Assembly: GCA_025331435.1 (NCBI GenBank)
Contig: JAIWNI010000059.1
Location: forward strand, 62,001 to 126,000
Direction of reading: 5' to 3'
DNA from: Choanephora cucurbitarum
Taxonomy: Eukaryota; Mucoromycota; Mucoromycetes; Mucorales; Choanephoraceae
DNA length: 64,000 bases
Shown: positions 48,072 to 59,752 of the stretch, in pieces
How the letters are laid out: every line of letters starts with the position of its first letter
Position numbering within the stretch: the first letter of the stretch is position 1
The notes under the pieces: generated by a model
Databases searched by the model: none
What the model was told of the DNA's origin: nothing
What the model saw: only the letters and a program-made list of their open reading frames with translations
Program-made: the position numbers and the translations under genes

Positions 48072-49038
48072 ATTGCAACAATTCACTTGATGAAGATAAA
48101 AAAAAAGAGAAAAAAAAATAATTTTAGTGGAGAAAAGCACGTCCTTGCCCCCCCCCCCCCCCCTCCTTCTCCCCCCATTCGCGGCTCTCCAAAAGTCTAG
48201 GAAAAAAAAAGCTGGGAGATGGGTTTTTCCTATGTTTTAGAGATATATATCGAAAGCTTTTGCGCATTTGTTATGTACCAAGCAACATCCTACAGCTACT
48301 CATTTTGGTACCATAATGATCTCTTATTGTTTGGTTAGCATACAAGATGCAAACCTTTATTTTTTTGAGCAATAGGAATGATCCTTTTGCATAACTGTGT
48401 TCGATGTTACAAGAGGAAGGCTAAAGTTTTTCCGTCATTATTCAGGTACCATTCTTTTTTTGAAAGCAGGCAAATAGTCATAAGTTTGGGTCCAATAGTA
48501 TATACAATTGTGTTTTAATTCCTTGTTTTCAGGCTCAAAGGCTCATTCAGTCTTTAGCTACTTTGTTTTCATTGGTAATGCTGGATATTGGCTCAGAAAG
48601 TATGTGTAGCTTAGATTGGACTAATTCATTGTCAATTTAATTTTTAGTGCAGTGTTACTTGAATCAAAGCTATTATAGAACGGAACAGGATAATCAGATA
48701 TTGAGGAAAAATTCAAAAGATTAAGTGAATTAAAAGGGCAAGCGATTTGTTTTCTTGCCCTTGCATTTTTAATTTTAGAGCTTTAAGGCAAAATAAAAGA
48801 AACGAGAAGCAACTGTTTGCTACTTGATTGGTTTGAATGCTTTAGGATGAATAGGAATCTCTATAGATTTAGTATTTAAGTGGTAAATTTATACATAGAT
48901 GCAAATGAAGAAAGGGAAGATGAAGGACATAAAATGACAAGGGTAAGCGTTGTACATGTGTATATATAAGGAAGCGGGAAATGTGCAGAAAAGGAAAGAG
49001 GGGCGTATGTAAGATAAGAATTATCTTAAATTACTTGT
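48072..49038. other. Gap with long poly-C tract
   Basis: The PSF2 promoter side holds a C16 run (48148-48163) within a pyrimidine tract. The remainder is AT-rich with no gene, RNA or clear repeat. Confidence 0.6.
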
Positions 49039-50958
49039 CTAGCAAGCTTGTTCAGTATCAATTAAGCTTTCCATATTGAAATCTAGAATAAACATACATA
49101 TGTGAGCATTTCATACAGATTGAAATCCATTTGCACTTACCATAGTCTTGTTGGCTTGTAGAGTCAACAAGTAATGTATCCCAAGGATCGCAGGTTTTTA
49201 GTGAATTAGGTGATTGTGGATCTTCGGCTGACAGAAGGTCTTTGAGACTATTCTTTTTATGCTTTTCAGGATGATGGTAAGGATGATGACGTATTGGTTT
49301 ATGTGTTGTGCTAGATTTTCTTTGTGGTTTTGGATAAAAGTTATAGCCATCTGTTAATCGAACAGGCTCAAAGGAAGACGTTGAATCAGTCTCCGCTCCA
49401 GATGGGAGAGGTGAAGTAGGTGTGTGAGAAGAGGTTGTTCTGCAAGAGCAATCAGAAGAAAGAGAAGATGCATAAGACACTTCTTCTCTACTCTCATTAT
49501 TTTTTGGTTTCTTGAAATCGATGCCTAGAAGTGCAGATATATCACTCGAGTCCAATTGCTGATGGTGGCCATGTTGCTCCAAGATTGGCTGACGATGAAG
49601 TTCGTTCATTTGTGCCTGTCTTAATTCTTCTAACTGCTGCTTTTGTTGTTGCTTGAAATCGAGATCATCCAGTCCTTGCAGACGTCTCCATTTGTTAGTT
49701 GTACGCCGTAAATCATAATCAATCGTCAAAAACCAATATTTCTCAAAAAACTCTGATGGCAATTGCCAATTTGCTGCAATAGCTGGGTCTCCACCATGAA
49801 AGACAGAGTGGCCCAGCAAACATCGAAAACAATCATCCAAATCAAACTGGTCTCTGAACAATATCATCCGGTCGCGCATATGAGGTGTTGGGATCAAGTC
49901 AATACGTGGGTCATGAGGTATTGTCAGCTATAGATATCATATTAGTCAAGTTTTTTCCCCACGTTTTTAATTAGCACATCTTAAATTACCTGTAAAATAG
50001 TTGGTTGTATAGCAAATGGAATGGAATCCATGCGTATACAAGCAGATTGAAGGCGGAGACGAAGACGAAGTGTTTGTATAGCAGCAAGGTTAGATGTAAG
50101 TGGTTCTTCTGTTAGCAAGACAGGACGTGGGACGCTGGTTTCTATTTCTGGACTCGAAGGCTGTGGTTGAATATAAGGTGGGGATGAATGTTGGATAGGC
50201 TCCGCGTCTGAGTTGACAGAGCCTGGAGAAAGTGGCGGCATGTTACTTGTGGTATCTTCTTCGTGTAACTGATGCTCTAATGGGTGTATAAGATCATCAG
50301 TGGGAAAGCTCGAGAGCTGAATTTTTTCTGGGGAAGGCTTGTTTTGTTGAGGTACAAAAGTGGGAGCTGTCTTTGAAATTGAAGGTTGTGATTGATTTTG
50401 GTCGGGTAAAGAATGAATCCCGTCTTTAGTGATGACAATGGACCCTGTGGAAAGATATCGATCGCGCTGCTTCATCGTGTGTCGGTAACCAAACAGCTTG
50501 GAGGGAATAGGTAGCTTGTTGTTTGCATTTGCACTGATATAGGCCGATATAGGCTCTGGAATAGATTGTGCAAGCACTGAAATGGCTTGTTCGTTTATGT
50601 AAGGGCCATGTTGAGGAATTACTAGGTTATGTTGAAAGCAGACCAGCTGTAAAGTAAGAACAATACCCTTCAAATACCAGTTTTCAGACCGTAAGATTTC
50701 TTGGTCAGCTTTAAGCTGCTCATTTTCAGTATGTAATTTATCTCTCTGTTCTCGAATTTGCTTTATAGCTATTTCGAGCTCGCGCATATGTCGCTCCTTG
50801 CGCTCACGAAAAGCTCTTTGAGCAGCTCTGTTTTGTGCTTTACGCAGAGCTGGAGATGCAGGGTTAGGCTTACGCCCAGGTTTCTTTCTAATCTTGATAG
50901 GTTGGACTGCTTGTTCTTGACCTTCTTGCTCCATTGGGGTTGCTTTGCTATCAGACAT
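49039..50958 (-). CDS. bZIP transcription factor with DUF3425 domain
   Basis: Exons are 50958-49990, 49927-49141 and 49082-49039, 599 residues in phase. The basic region RKAQNRAAQRAFRERKERH carries the fungal AP-1 (Yap) signature NxxAQxxFR and is followed by a leucine zipper (LEIAIKQIREQRDKL, ENEQLKADQEIL). An A/T-hook-like KKPGRKPNP precedes it. The middle third is Ser/Pro/Gln-rich. From near residue 325 a DUF3425-type domain runs LTIPHDPRIDLIPTPHMRDRMI, CFRCLLGHSVFHGGDP, FFEKYWFLTIDYDLRRTTNKWR, as in many fungal bZIP proteins. No Cys-rich redox domain of Yap1 is evident, so an oxidative stress sensor role is not implied. The last exon is 14 codons. Confidence 0.92.
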
Positions 50959-53350
50959 TTGCTTATCAGTTAATTGTAGAGTAATAATGGGAAGAAAGCA
51001 TAATTTCTTATTTGGTTACAACATCATATTTATACACATCGCACAAGCTACACAAAAAGCGGGGAAAGGCCTAAACCATTGTGCTGAATTCAGATGCATT
51101 GACCAATCATTTCTCTGCCTCAATAAGGTTTTGAATTTCCATATTCTCACGCCTAATACACCTTCTTCTTTTTCTTAAATCTATAGATACAATCTTTATC
51201 AGCTTGTCACAGCTCATGATTTCATTTAGCGCAAATTACAAATATCGAATCGCCCTTTTCTTTTCTTGATTTTGACAGCTATCAATATCGTATTCGTATT
51301 TATTAAAAATGAAACAGAAAATAAACTAATTTGGTAACCTGCTACTATAAAGCCCATAACCCCTAACATGAATCAGCACTAAACAGTGTTGATATACTTT
51401 GTTGAGGCAATTTAGAGATCATCTAAAGTTAATGGCAGGACACAGATTTATAAGCCTACCAATTGATTGATTATATAAGGCAAAATCGTGAATAGAGGAA
51501 GCTAATTAATATTTCTAAAGAAAAAAAAATTCTTTGAATGAGCGTCTAATTAATCAACCCAACTGAATTTTATTTCAAGTCTCTGTATAACTCTTTTGTC
51601 TAAAGTTTCGCTAGGCACTGTTATAGAATTAGTCTATTGCAACTACAGACATTGCAACATAACTCAAAAGAGACTGAGTGGTAAGAGTAATAACAAATTC
51701 GTTTTCTAGTTCTTACTCTGAACAATCTTTAAACTGAAGGTATTTTACCAATAGTATAGTATGTGACATAACTTCATAATACATTCTTTTTTTTTTATGA
51801 TTTGATCTATTACATTCTTTCGACACTGACGCCATTGCTTTTTCCGAAAAAAAACATTGTTTCAAACAAAATTGATTTTTGAGACAAAGTATATCAAATG
51901 TAGGTTTTTCCTTTGCGAGGATCAGATGATAGTCTCTGCTTGTTTGCATGATTAGTGCTAGCGGTTCAAAAACTATGTTCAAAAGAGAAGAGTTGGCCTT
52001 CAGTAGAAACCCTCTACAAGTTCCTCTTGATAACAAATACCCTCTAATTATACATTCCATAAATTACGTCAATAAACCTACTAGCATTAGCTTTGTAACA
52101 TTGTATGGTATTCTTTTCTGTTACTAGATGAAACGAATTCAAACCCTTAAAGATTTCTTTTTTTGGACTGTGTGATCTGTAGTAAACCTGTCGAGATCAT
52201 TTGACTGTCGCATAGCTTGCTTATTGTTATATGTTTAAGCATATATCTGCTTCAAAATACGTTTGTATTTTTCAATAGAAGTGCTTGTTCTCTGAAGAAA
52301 TGTAACACAAACAACAACCCTACAGAACAGACTAAAGAGTAGTTCTTCCAAGACTAAGTTCTTATTCATGTAGCTGCTACATGTACTTTAAGGGCGAATA
52401 AAATTTTATGCATACATGAAATGATTTTAACTTGTTTTCAATAAAAGAAGTTTCATCAAAAGCAAGTTTAACCAAAGCTTGTTAAAAAGTCCATTGCTGC
52501 TGTGTCTTACTGCAGAAACCATATTGGGCAAAAGAAAGATCATTTGATATCTGTCAAAACTTGATTGCACAATATTTTTCCCTTGAAAAAAGGAACAACA
52601 AAAATAAATTATTCCATGTTTCATAGATTGCATACTCCTAAATAACAAAAAACAAAAGGCTTACGTGTTCTTTTGTCGAAAGATAGTATGGGATTCTTGG
52701 AAAGAAGGAAGTGCAGAGCGATAGTCATGAAACTCAAGTTGAAGCCAATCAATTGCAAAGACATTGATAAAGGTCCCCTGTCTGATGAAATAGACTCCCT
52801 TTTTATTAAACCTCATAATTCGGAAAACTCTGAGAAAGCACGATTATTTGCTATTCTATTAACTGAACCATCTCTCATTTTCAGGTGAGCAACCAGCATC
52901 AAAGACAGTACATCTTTAAATAACTTACAAGTGTAGTCAATTTTAAAAGAAAAAAAAAGCCATGATGACAAATAAAGATGCAACGTGGTTATGCTGTGCC
53001 TTAGTCTTCATCTTAATGTAAGTGGTTTCTTTTTCGAGCAAGATATTGCAATAAGATGAAAGATTCAGGGAACGGCGTTGATCATACGCTAAATTGTTCC
53101 CTGAATCAGGGTGTGCCTGTATTAAAGTTCTGGTTTCTCAAATTTAGTAACTTAAAAAATATGGATAATTCAAAGTGAATATGTAGATAAGGGGAATTGT
53201 TTTAAACATAAGTCAGTGCTTTTCCAAGGGCAAATACTGTTATTGTTGTCATTCTTCTAAAAAAAAGACTTAAAAGGAATATTTGATTTTCCATGTCAAG
53301 ATATTTTTTTTTCTTTTTCTCTTTCATTCTTCCAATACTCCTTGCCTGAG
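50959..53350. other. 2.4 kb gap
   Basis: No gene is supportable; the open frames at 51713-52060 and 52427-52888 lack recognisable domains. A 12-base hairpin at 53062-53107 is listed separately. T-rich sequence at 53300-53340 probably belongs to the oxidase promoter. Confidence 0.55.
53062..53107. repeat. 12-base perfect hairpin upstream of the oxidase
   Basis: GATTCAGGGAAC (53062-53073) and GTTCCCTGAATC (53096-53107) are perfect reverse complements with a 22-base loop, about 245 bases before the oxidase start. It could be a binding site, a small foldback element, or chance. Confidence 0.7.
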
Positions 53351-55333
53351 ATGGTTATCCTAATATATTTGATCCATCTCTTTTTATTTTTTAGTAGCGT
53401 TTTTGGGCAGCTCCCACAACATAGATATTATGAATTTAATATTACACAGAAAGCTATAGGACCTGATTGCTCTAACTATACCACTCCTGTCCTTCTCATC
53501 AATAACCAAATGCCTGGACCTTTGATTGCAGTTAATACTGGAGATGTTGTGCGCGTGCTTGTGCGTAACCAATTGACAGCAACACCTACCAATAAACGCC
53601 ATCTATCTGTGCATTTTCACGGTATTCGACAATACGGTTCACTTGACGCTGATGGAGTTCCATACTTGACTCAGAGACCTATTGCTCCTGGAGAGGAATA
53701 CTTACATGAGTTTCGGGTGATCAACCAAGCAGGAACTCACTTTTATCACGCACATGTGGGCATGCAGGAATCGACTCTCTTCGGTCCAATTATCATTTAC
53801 GAATCAGAAGAAGCAAACCCGGAGAATTTAAGCCAAAACAAAAACAGTAAGTAGTGATGATAGTTAAATAGTACAGTCTATTGATGCATTCTGATCGCCA
53901 GAAACTACTACAGTCAAGGGTCAACCAAGTCTCAGTTCGAATCAAACATTGACCAAGTTAACTGCTGGACCATACACATACGACGAAGAACGTCTTATTC
54001 TGTTGAGTGAATGGTGGCAAAGAACCCAACAGGATTTCGAGAATTATCTAGTAGGACCAAATTATGCAGGTATCCCCGACGCTGAAACTATTTTGCTCAA
54101 TGGCCGTGGAATTCGAGACTCGAATAACATCTTGGACTTTACCTGTAACGGATACGAAACAATATTAGTAGAACCTTCAAAGACTTATCGGCTGCGGGTG
54201 ATTGGATCTACTGCCTTTAGAACACTCGGTTTCTCTATAGCTAACCATGTTATGACGATCATTGAAGTGGATGGAGAGCTGACAAAGCCTTACAATACAA
54301 CTCTACTTGAAGTAGCCCCAGGTCAACGATTTTCGGTCCTTTTGAGAACTAATCAAGTACCGGATAGCTATGGTATTCAGGTTGTTAGAAGATGGTCCGA
54401 AGAAATCAAGAGACCCACAAACGGTTTGGCTGTCTTACGATATGTCACTAATTCCACTTCTGTGAACAAACCAATTTTCACGAAAAATGACATATCAGAT
54501 GTTGAATCCCGAGGTACTTTACAACTTATCACTGAACCTGTGAAACAACCACCTTCTCTCTTGCCAACATTCCCTGGACCTGAAAAGGAAGTTCCCAACT
54601 GGGTTTGGTCTGATATTGAACCTCTTTATGGTGTTGATCCAGTCGTATATAGAAGCCCTTCTAGAACAATCAAGTTAAGAGCAGTTGACAGATTGCAGCC
54701 AGACAACGGTGTAAGGTGGTATGTCAACGACGTATCTTTTATGGAGGAAGGGGGAGATAAGATGCCGATCCTTGAACAGATTATGGAAGATATCCGTCCA
54801 AACATTGACGTGGCAAACGCTACATTACCTAGTGGATACAATCCAATACTTGGAACATACCCTATTGACAACTTTGAAATTATCGATCTTGTCTTTCAAT
54901 CAACTTATGAACCTGGAAAGCCTTGTCGTAGTCATCCATGGCATACTCATGGACACTCACATTATTTCATTGCTAGTGGTGCAGGAGAATATGTTGAGCA
55001 TATTCATGGTCAAATTAGAAATATCAAGACGCCTGTGGCAAGAGATATCACTATGGTTTATCCTCACATTGATCCGGAACTGACTGCCTTAAGCATAAAA
55101 AACAATATTACACACGTAGGCTGTGGATGGTCTAAAGTTCGCATAATAGCAGTAAGTATCATTTAATTGGTCGTCTGTTTAATCGAGCAGGAAGGAAACT
55201 AACATGCATGTAGGACAATCCTGGTGTCTGGGCAGTACATTGTCACAACACAGCACATATGTTAATGGGTATGATGGTAGTTTTAGAAGAGTCACCAGAA
55301 CTTATTTCCAAGGCTAATTTTCGAGAAGAATAA
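53351..55333 (+). CDS. Secreted multicopper oxidase (ascorbate oxidase/laccase type)
   Basis: Exons are 53351-53846, 53902-55151 and 55214-55333, 621 residues in phase. A signal peptide covers about residues 1-19 (hydrophobic, ending SSVFG). All four copper motifs are present: HFHG (88-91), HFYHAH (130-135), HPWHTHGH in the third domain, and HCHNTAHMLMGM near the end, giving the type 1 and trinuclear sites. The Met after Gly in the last motif is the axial residue, as in plant ascorbate oxidases and low-potential laccases. Several N-glycosylation sequons occur. It couples oxidation of a phenol, ascorbate-like compound or metal to reduction of oxygen outside the cell or in the wall. The Fet3 ferroxidase acidic residues and a transmembrane anchor are not seen, so iron uptake is unlikely. 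The substrate cannot be fixed. Confidence 0.93.
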
Positions 55334-56525
55334 AGAAATAAAATATTCACAACTATCTGTATATGACTGTGTTCTTCTTGGCCTGTTGTTGCTGTTGCTT
55401 TTTGTTTGAGAAAAAAAGGAAGCTTGTGAACAGAAGAAAGGATTCTGTGATGCTTCTAGAGACAAGTGATGTGTTTAGAGTCAAGAGGATAGAGCCTTTA
55501 GGAGTATGGCTTATCTCTCCGATTAAGCTTAAGCAAAACCACTAGAACAAGGCAAATAGTACATAAATCAAAGACATAGTTTTAGCATCTTATGAAATGA
55601 ACGTATTGTCATAGACGAAGCCAAAAGGGAGTTGGTTTTCAAGTTTTGGTCAAGCCTTAGCACACATATATTGGTATCTGATTCATAAGTATAATTTAGC
55701 ATTAAAGTACTTTGTTGCATGAAATGGTGAAAATAGAAGACGGAAAAAAACTTAGGAAGTATTTGGGCTCAGACGATAATATGGTACTTGTAGTATGTTC
55801 TCTTCAAATTGTCATTAGATACTTTGTTTATATGAATAAAGTGTGTAAATAAGTGTATGTATATGTATCAAGTGTATACAAGGTTATTGACCACCACGGA
55901 GAGCCAAAACTAAATGCAAAACAGAACCACCTTCGATACCATATTGACTGGCTGTCATTTCATCTGCCCTATTATCAACCATCAATAAATTTCTACTTGT
56001 ATGGAAGATTGTCGCCTTGCTTACATCTGCTTTCCGCTGTAAATCAAACGTTGTTGAGGAGGAGGAATACCTTCTTTCTCTTCAACTCTTTCTTTGATGC
56101 GAGAGATTTTGTCATTGGGCTCAATGTCGATTTCAATCTATTGGTAAAGGGAGTTAAAACAAGAATGCGTGTACAGCATCTACAAACAATACCTCCTTGC
56201 CTGTTAAGGTCTAAACAGTTGATAAGAACCAGACAGAAAGATAAGTACCAAACCAATCGCATCTCACGATATAGCATCTGCTTCTCTTACCTTCACTTTG
56301 ACGAGCATCTTTTACTTATTGTTTGAAAAAAAGAAAAAAAAAAAGCGCGCGTTTGTAGCTTTACTTCTGTGCTTAAAAATTCAACACATAAAACAAAAAC
56401 AAAAAGATGCAGATAGACAATCATATTTCAAGCTCGCTCGGATGTTACAGAAGTATTTTATTATTCTATTTTTGTTAATAGTCAGGTTGATTGTTTTGGA
56501 TCCCCACCAGTGGTATCAATTAAGT
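55334..56525. other. Gap between convergent oxidase and glycosyltransferase genes
   Basis: No gene is supportable; the open frame at 55853-56326 on the plus strand and its antisense partner lack domains. Both genes end toward this stretch, so it is 3' flank for each. Confidence 0.55.
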
Positions 56526-58828
56526 TTAAACATTATTTAGGTCAAATTTACTTTTGGCTTTCTTGTTCTGAATGACTTGTTGATATACACGCAAATAGTC
56601 ATAAACTGGTCCTTGCTCTTCCCCAGAACGTTCCCAGCCTAAGCTATAGGCACTCAACATCATTCGAAGTACATATTCTTCATGCAAAATCATTGATTGG
56701 CGTACATGATCGTAATCTGCCACAGCACGTTCAACAGCAGTAGCTAATGAGGAAGTTGAAGCACTGAACAGGTAAGCATTGGATATGTAGCGGCTTTCAA
56801 TGTAATTGCTTGATATCACTTGAGATGGCGCATTATCATCAACAGACCGATCTATCAGAAATTCAGAAAGACCTCCTGTACCTGTAGATATAACTGATGA
56901 GCCAAACATAAGCCCTTCTGCAGCCACTAATCCAAAACTCTCTGTGACACTAGGAACATAGACAAAGTCTGCTGCTGCTCTGAAATATATCAGCCAATTC
57001 TTTTGTTGTTCAAGTGTGCTGATCAACACAATATTTTCAGGATACCTGGCTGCTAACTTTTCAACCCATGCAAGAGGATAGTTGTTAGGCTGACCAATGA
57101 TTGCAAACTTCATGTTGTGTTTTTTGAATAGATCGGCAGCCGCTTCAAATGTCTCTAGGCCTTTGTTGTATTGAAATCTGCCTACAAACAATACAAGGGG
57201 CCGGTCTAAATCAGATGCATCAAGATACTGTTGATCAACGAGGTATTGCTTAGCCATTTTCTTTGCTTCAACCACATAGTCGCGAGGGTCTGCCGAAAAT
57301 GCCCAATAGTATGCACTGATAGCTGATGTAGGGTCTATAATCTGGTCTATGCCATCCTTGACTCGCTCAAGCTTTTGTTCGATGATTGAGCGAGCATATT
57401 CTGGATAGGTCAGGTTTGTTGTTGCCATGCGCGACTCAGTAAAAGGATTGATGGCACCACTATAATCTAATCCATTACTGATACCATAAAACTTTTGATT
57501 TTCTGCTCGTTTAAGAAGGTTATTCATAACAACCTCCTTCATGTAAAAATTCAGTTTTCCTTCGACCATATCCTTTGCCATGGTTTCGCTCACAAATGTT
57601 ACAACATCTGCTTTATCAATAGCTAGTGGTGACATGAATACTTTGTTACTACCAAATGTATATGGCATAATGTCTTTGCTGATTTCGTTTTCGTTGTCTG
57701 AGCGACTGAGAAACTTTTTTGTGTTCGTTATTGTGTTTGTGTACTGCAGTTCATCTAGGTAGTCATGCATAGTATACACAATAGCAGGCGGTACAGGTCC
57801 CATCTGCTCCTCATAGTCTTTCAGGAACTTGGCAACATAGGCATTTGTTGCGCCATGCAGATGAACTACATCGACGCGAGGTGTAAATCCAAGTGGTGCA
57901 AATAGCGATTGCTCTTGTCGGCCAGCAGCTTTCCATGCTATAAAGGCTGCTGCTGCTTTATCGAAATATTGATCTTTCCATTCCTGTGGAAGTCCTTTGG
58001 CTGAACTGTAGATTTCTGTTGTCTTGTATGCCTTAAAAGCTCTTGTGAAAGGTGTTAAGGAGCCACGATCGATTAAGTAGACAGTAATTGTTTTCCTTTT
58101 CTGGCTCTTGATAAACAGCTTTTCTTCATTAGAAAGCTTTTCGAAATTAGATATAGGATGGAAATCGTACTTGAATTCAGAGACAGGAAAACCAACTGGC
58201 ACAAGTTTTCCTTCATCGTTATGCACATTGATAATTAGTGTTGTAGTCCTCTTAATAGGGTATTGTTCCTGCTTTCTGAGGAATGAATAGAAAGGTAACA
58301 CAACATAAGGTGTAATTTTGCCTGTACGTAACTGGGCTTGAGTAATTGCTGTCAGTACAGTACCCATACCGCCCATTGTCGCAGGCCCAAACTCTTTTGT
58401 GACATGATAAACGGTACTGTGTGGATCAAGCATTATGGGCGTTGTTTTGTCTAATGGAAGATAGTTGATTTTTGGATAATGCTTGATATCTAAACCAAGA
58501 GAAAAAATTAAAACAATAAGCATAATCTTCTGTCGTATCCCTATATCATACCGAATCGAACAGGTTCATCAGCAAAGTTTAGAAGTACGATGCTTACAAG
58601 AAAAAGCACTAGTTCCAGACAAAACAAGCCTGCTACAGCAATCGCAATGAGATTGTGCCAACGCCATTGTTTAGTTGCACTTGCAAACTGAAATGGTAGC
58701 GTATTACTTCGGTGGCCAATACCGGATAGTTCGGAAAAGTTTCTTTGGCGAATATTGGTATTGCTTGAAGGAGAAGAGGTTTCTATAGAGACGGCATAGT
58801 GGTCGAGATCTGCTTTGGGTATTGCCAT
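56526..58828 (-). CDS. Type II membrane glycosyltransferase, GT5/starch synthase-like
   Basis: Exons are 58828-58552 and 58489-56526, 746 residues in phase. A cytosolic tail of about 59 residues is followed by one membrane span (about 60-84, IAIAVAGLFCLELVLFLV), leaving the enzyme domain on the lumen or outside. The domain has the two Rossmann lobes of GT-B enzymes. In lobe one, FGPATMGGMGTVL lies where glycogen and starch synthases have KxGGLGD, but the Lys is lost. Later come VVHLHGATNAYV, YTMHDYLDELQ and GISNGLDY (compare NGID/NGVD). In lobe two, LFVGRFQYNKGLE, and the E-x7-E motif in VTESFGLVAAEGLMFGS. This points to a retaining nucleotide-sugar transferase, possibly making a cell-wall polysaccharide; donor and product are unknown. 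The ATG at 58828 is used; an upstream in-frame TTG is not needed. Confidence 0.85.
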
Positions 58829-59752
58829 AGTAACAAGTGGAAAAGCAGACACTCCGGAAAAAAGAGACAATAATTTTTTTTCTGTTTCTGAAACAGCACG
58901 TAACTGACTAAATTTAATGACAATCGTATTCCTCTTTTTATGGTCTAACTATGATATCTACTGTCAGTCATCTAGAGCAGATCTTTTACTCTTTTCCCTT
59001 CTTTCTTTTAAAAAAATTAGGTATAACAAATCCTATTCCTCTACTGGTTCTGGTATTATTTATATAACATATCCAAGCACCTCTTTTGAGCTGTTTAGAT
59101 AATTTTTCCATATAATGAAGGTCTTTTCGGCTTATGTTTTCAAAGAGAAAAGCCAATAAAGTAAATGCAACTCGATAGATTTAGAGGAGGATATGAAAGA
59201 AAAACAGAAAATCAAGTTGAAACAGAGTTGATATCTATATTCCAACATAAATTGCAAGCAAAATTCTTACAACACTACAACTACAAAATAATGCAACGTT
59301 AAGCATAGTTTGGACAGTAAAAGTAGCGATAGAAGAACCAGGAACAACTGACAATAAAAAAGATGGAAGCACTCACATAAAATAATAACTCAGGTAGCGT
59401 TTAAAGTCCCCCAGTAGGTTAAATACCTCAGTTTTGTTATGACAATGAATCAACTAAGAAAAAGAAACTTCATGTAACATCATGATTGTTTTGCTACATA
59501 TAATTGAGGCTTGTGGTAGGTATCACAGGCCCTATTTTATTGTACCGTCTCTCGGTTTCCCCATGAGCTACTAGTTATTATATGATAGGTAAGCAAAATG
59601 ACCAAATCATTTTATCTCGGAGCGTAATTTTTATTTTTAAAATCATATTCTGAAAGATGTACCCTTTTTTTTTCTTTTTTTTTCATAAACTTTCTTTTAT
59701 AGTTTTGAATGTGTTTTTTTCACCATTAAGTACATCAAGTAACATATCCTAT
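58829..59752. other. Divergent promoter region
   Basis: The stretch separates the glycosyltransferase (minus) from the ARID protein gene (plus), so it should carry both promoters. No gene, RNA or repeat is seen. A T-rich run at 59662-59685 lies in the plus-strand leader. Confidence 0.55.
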
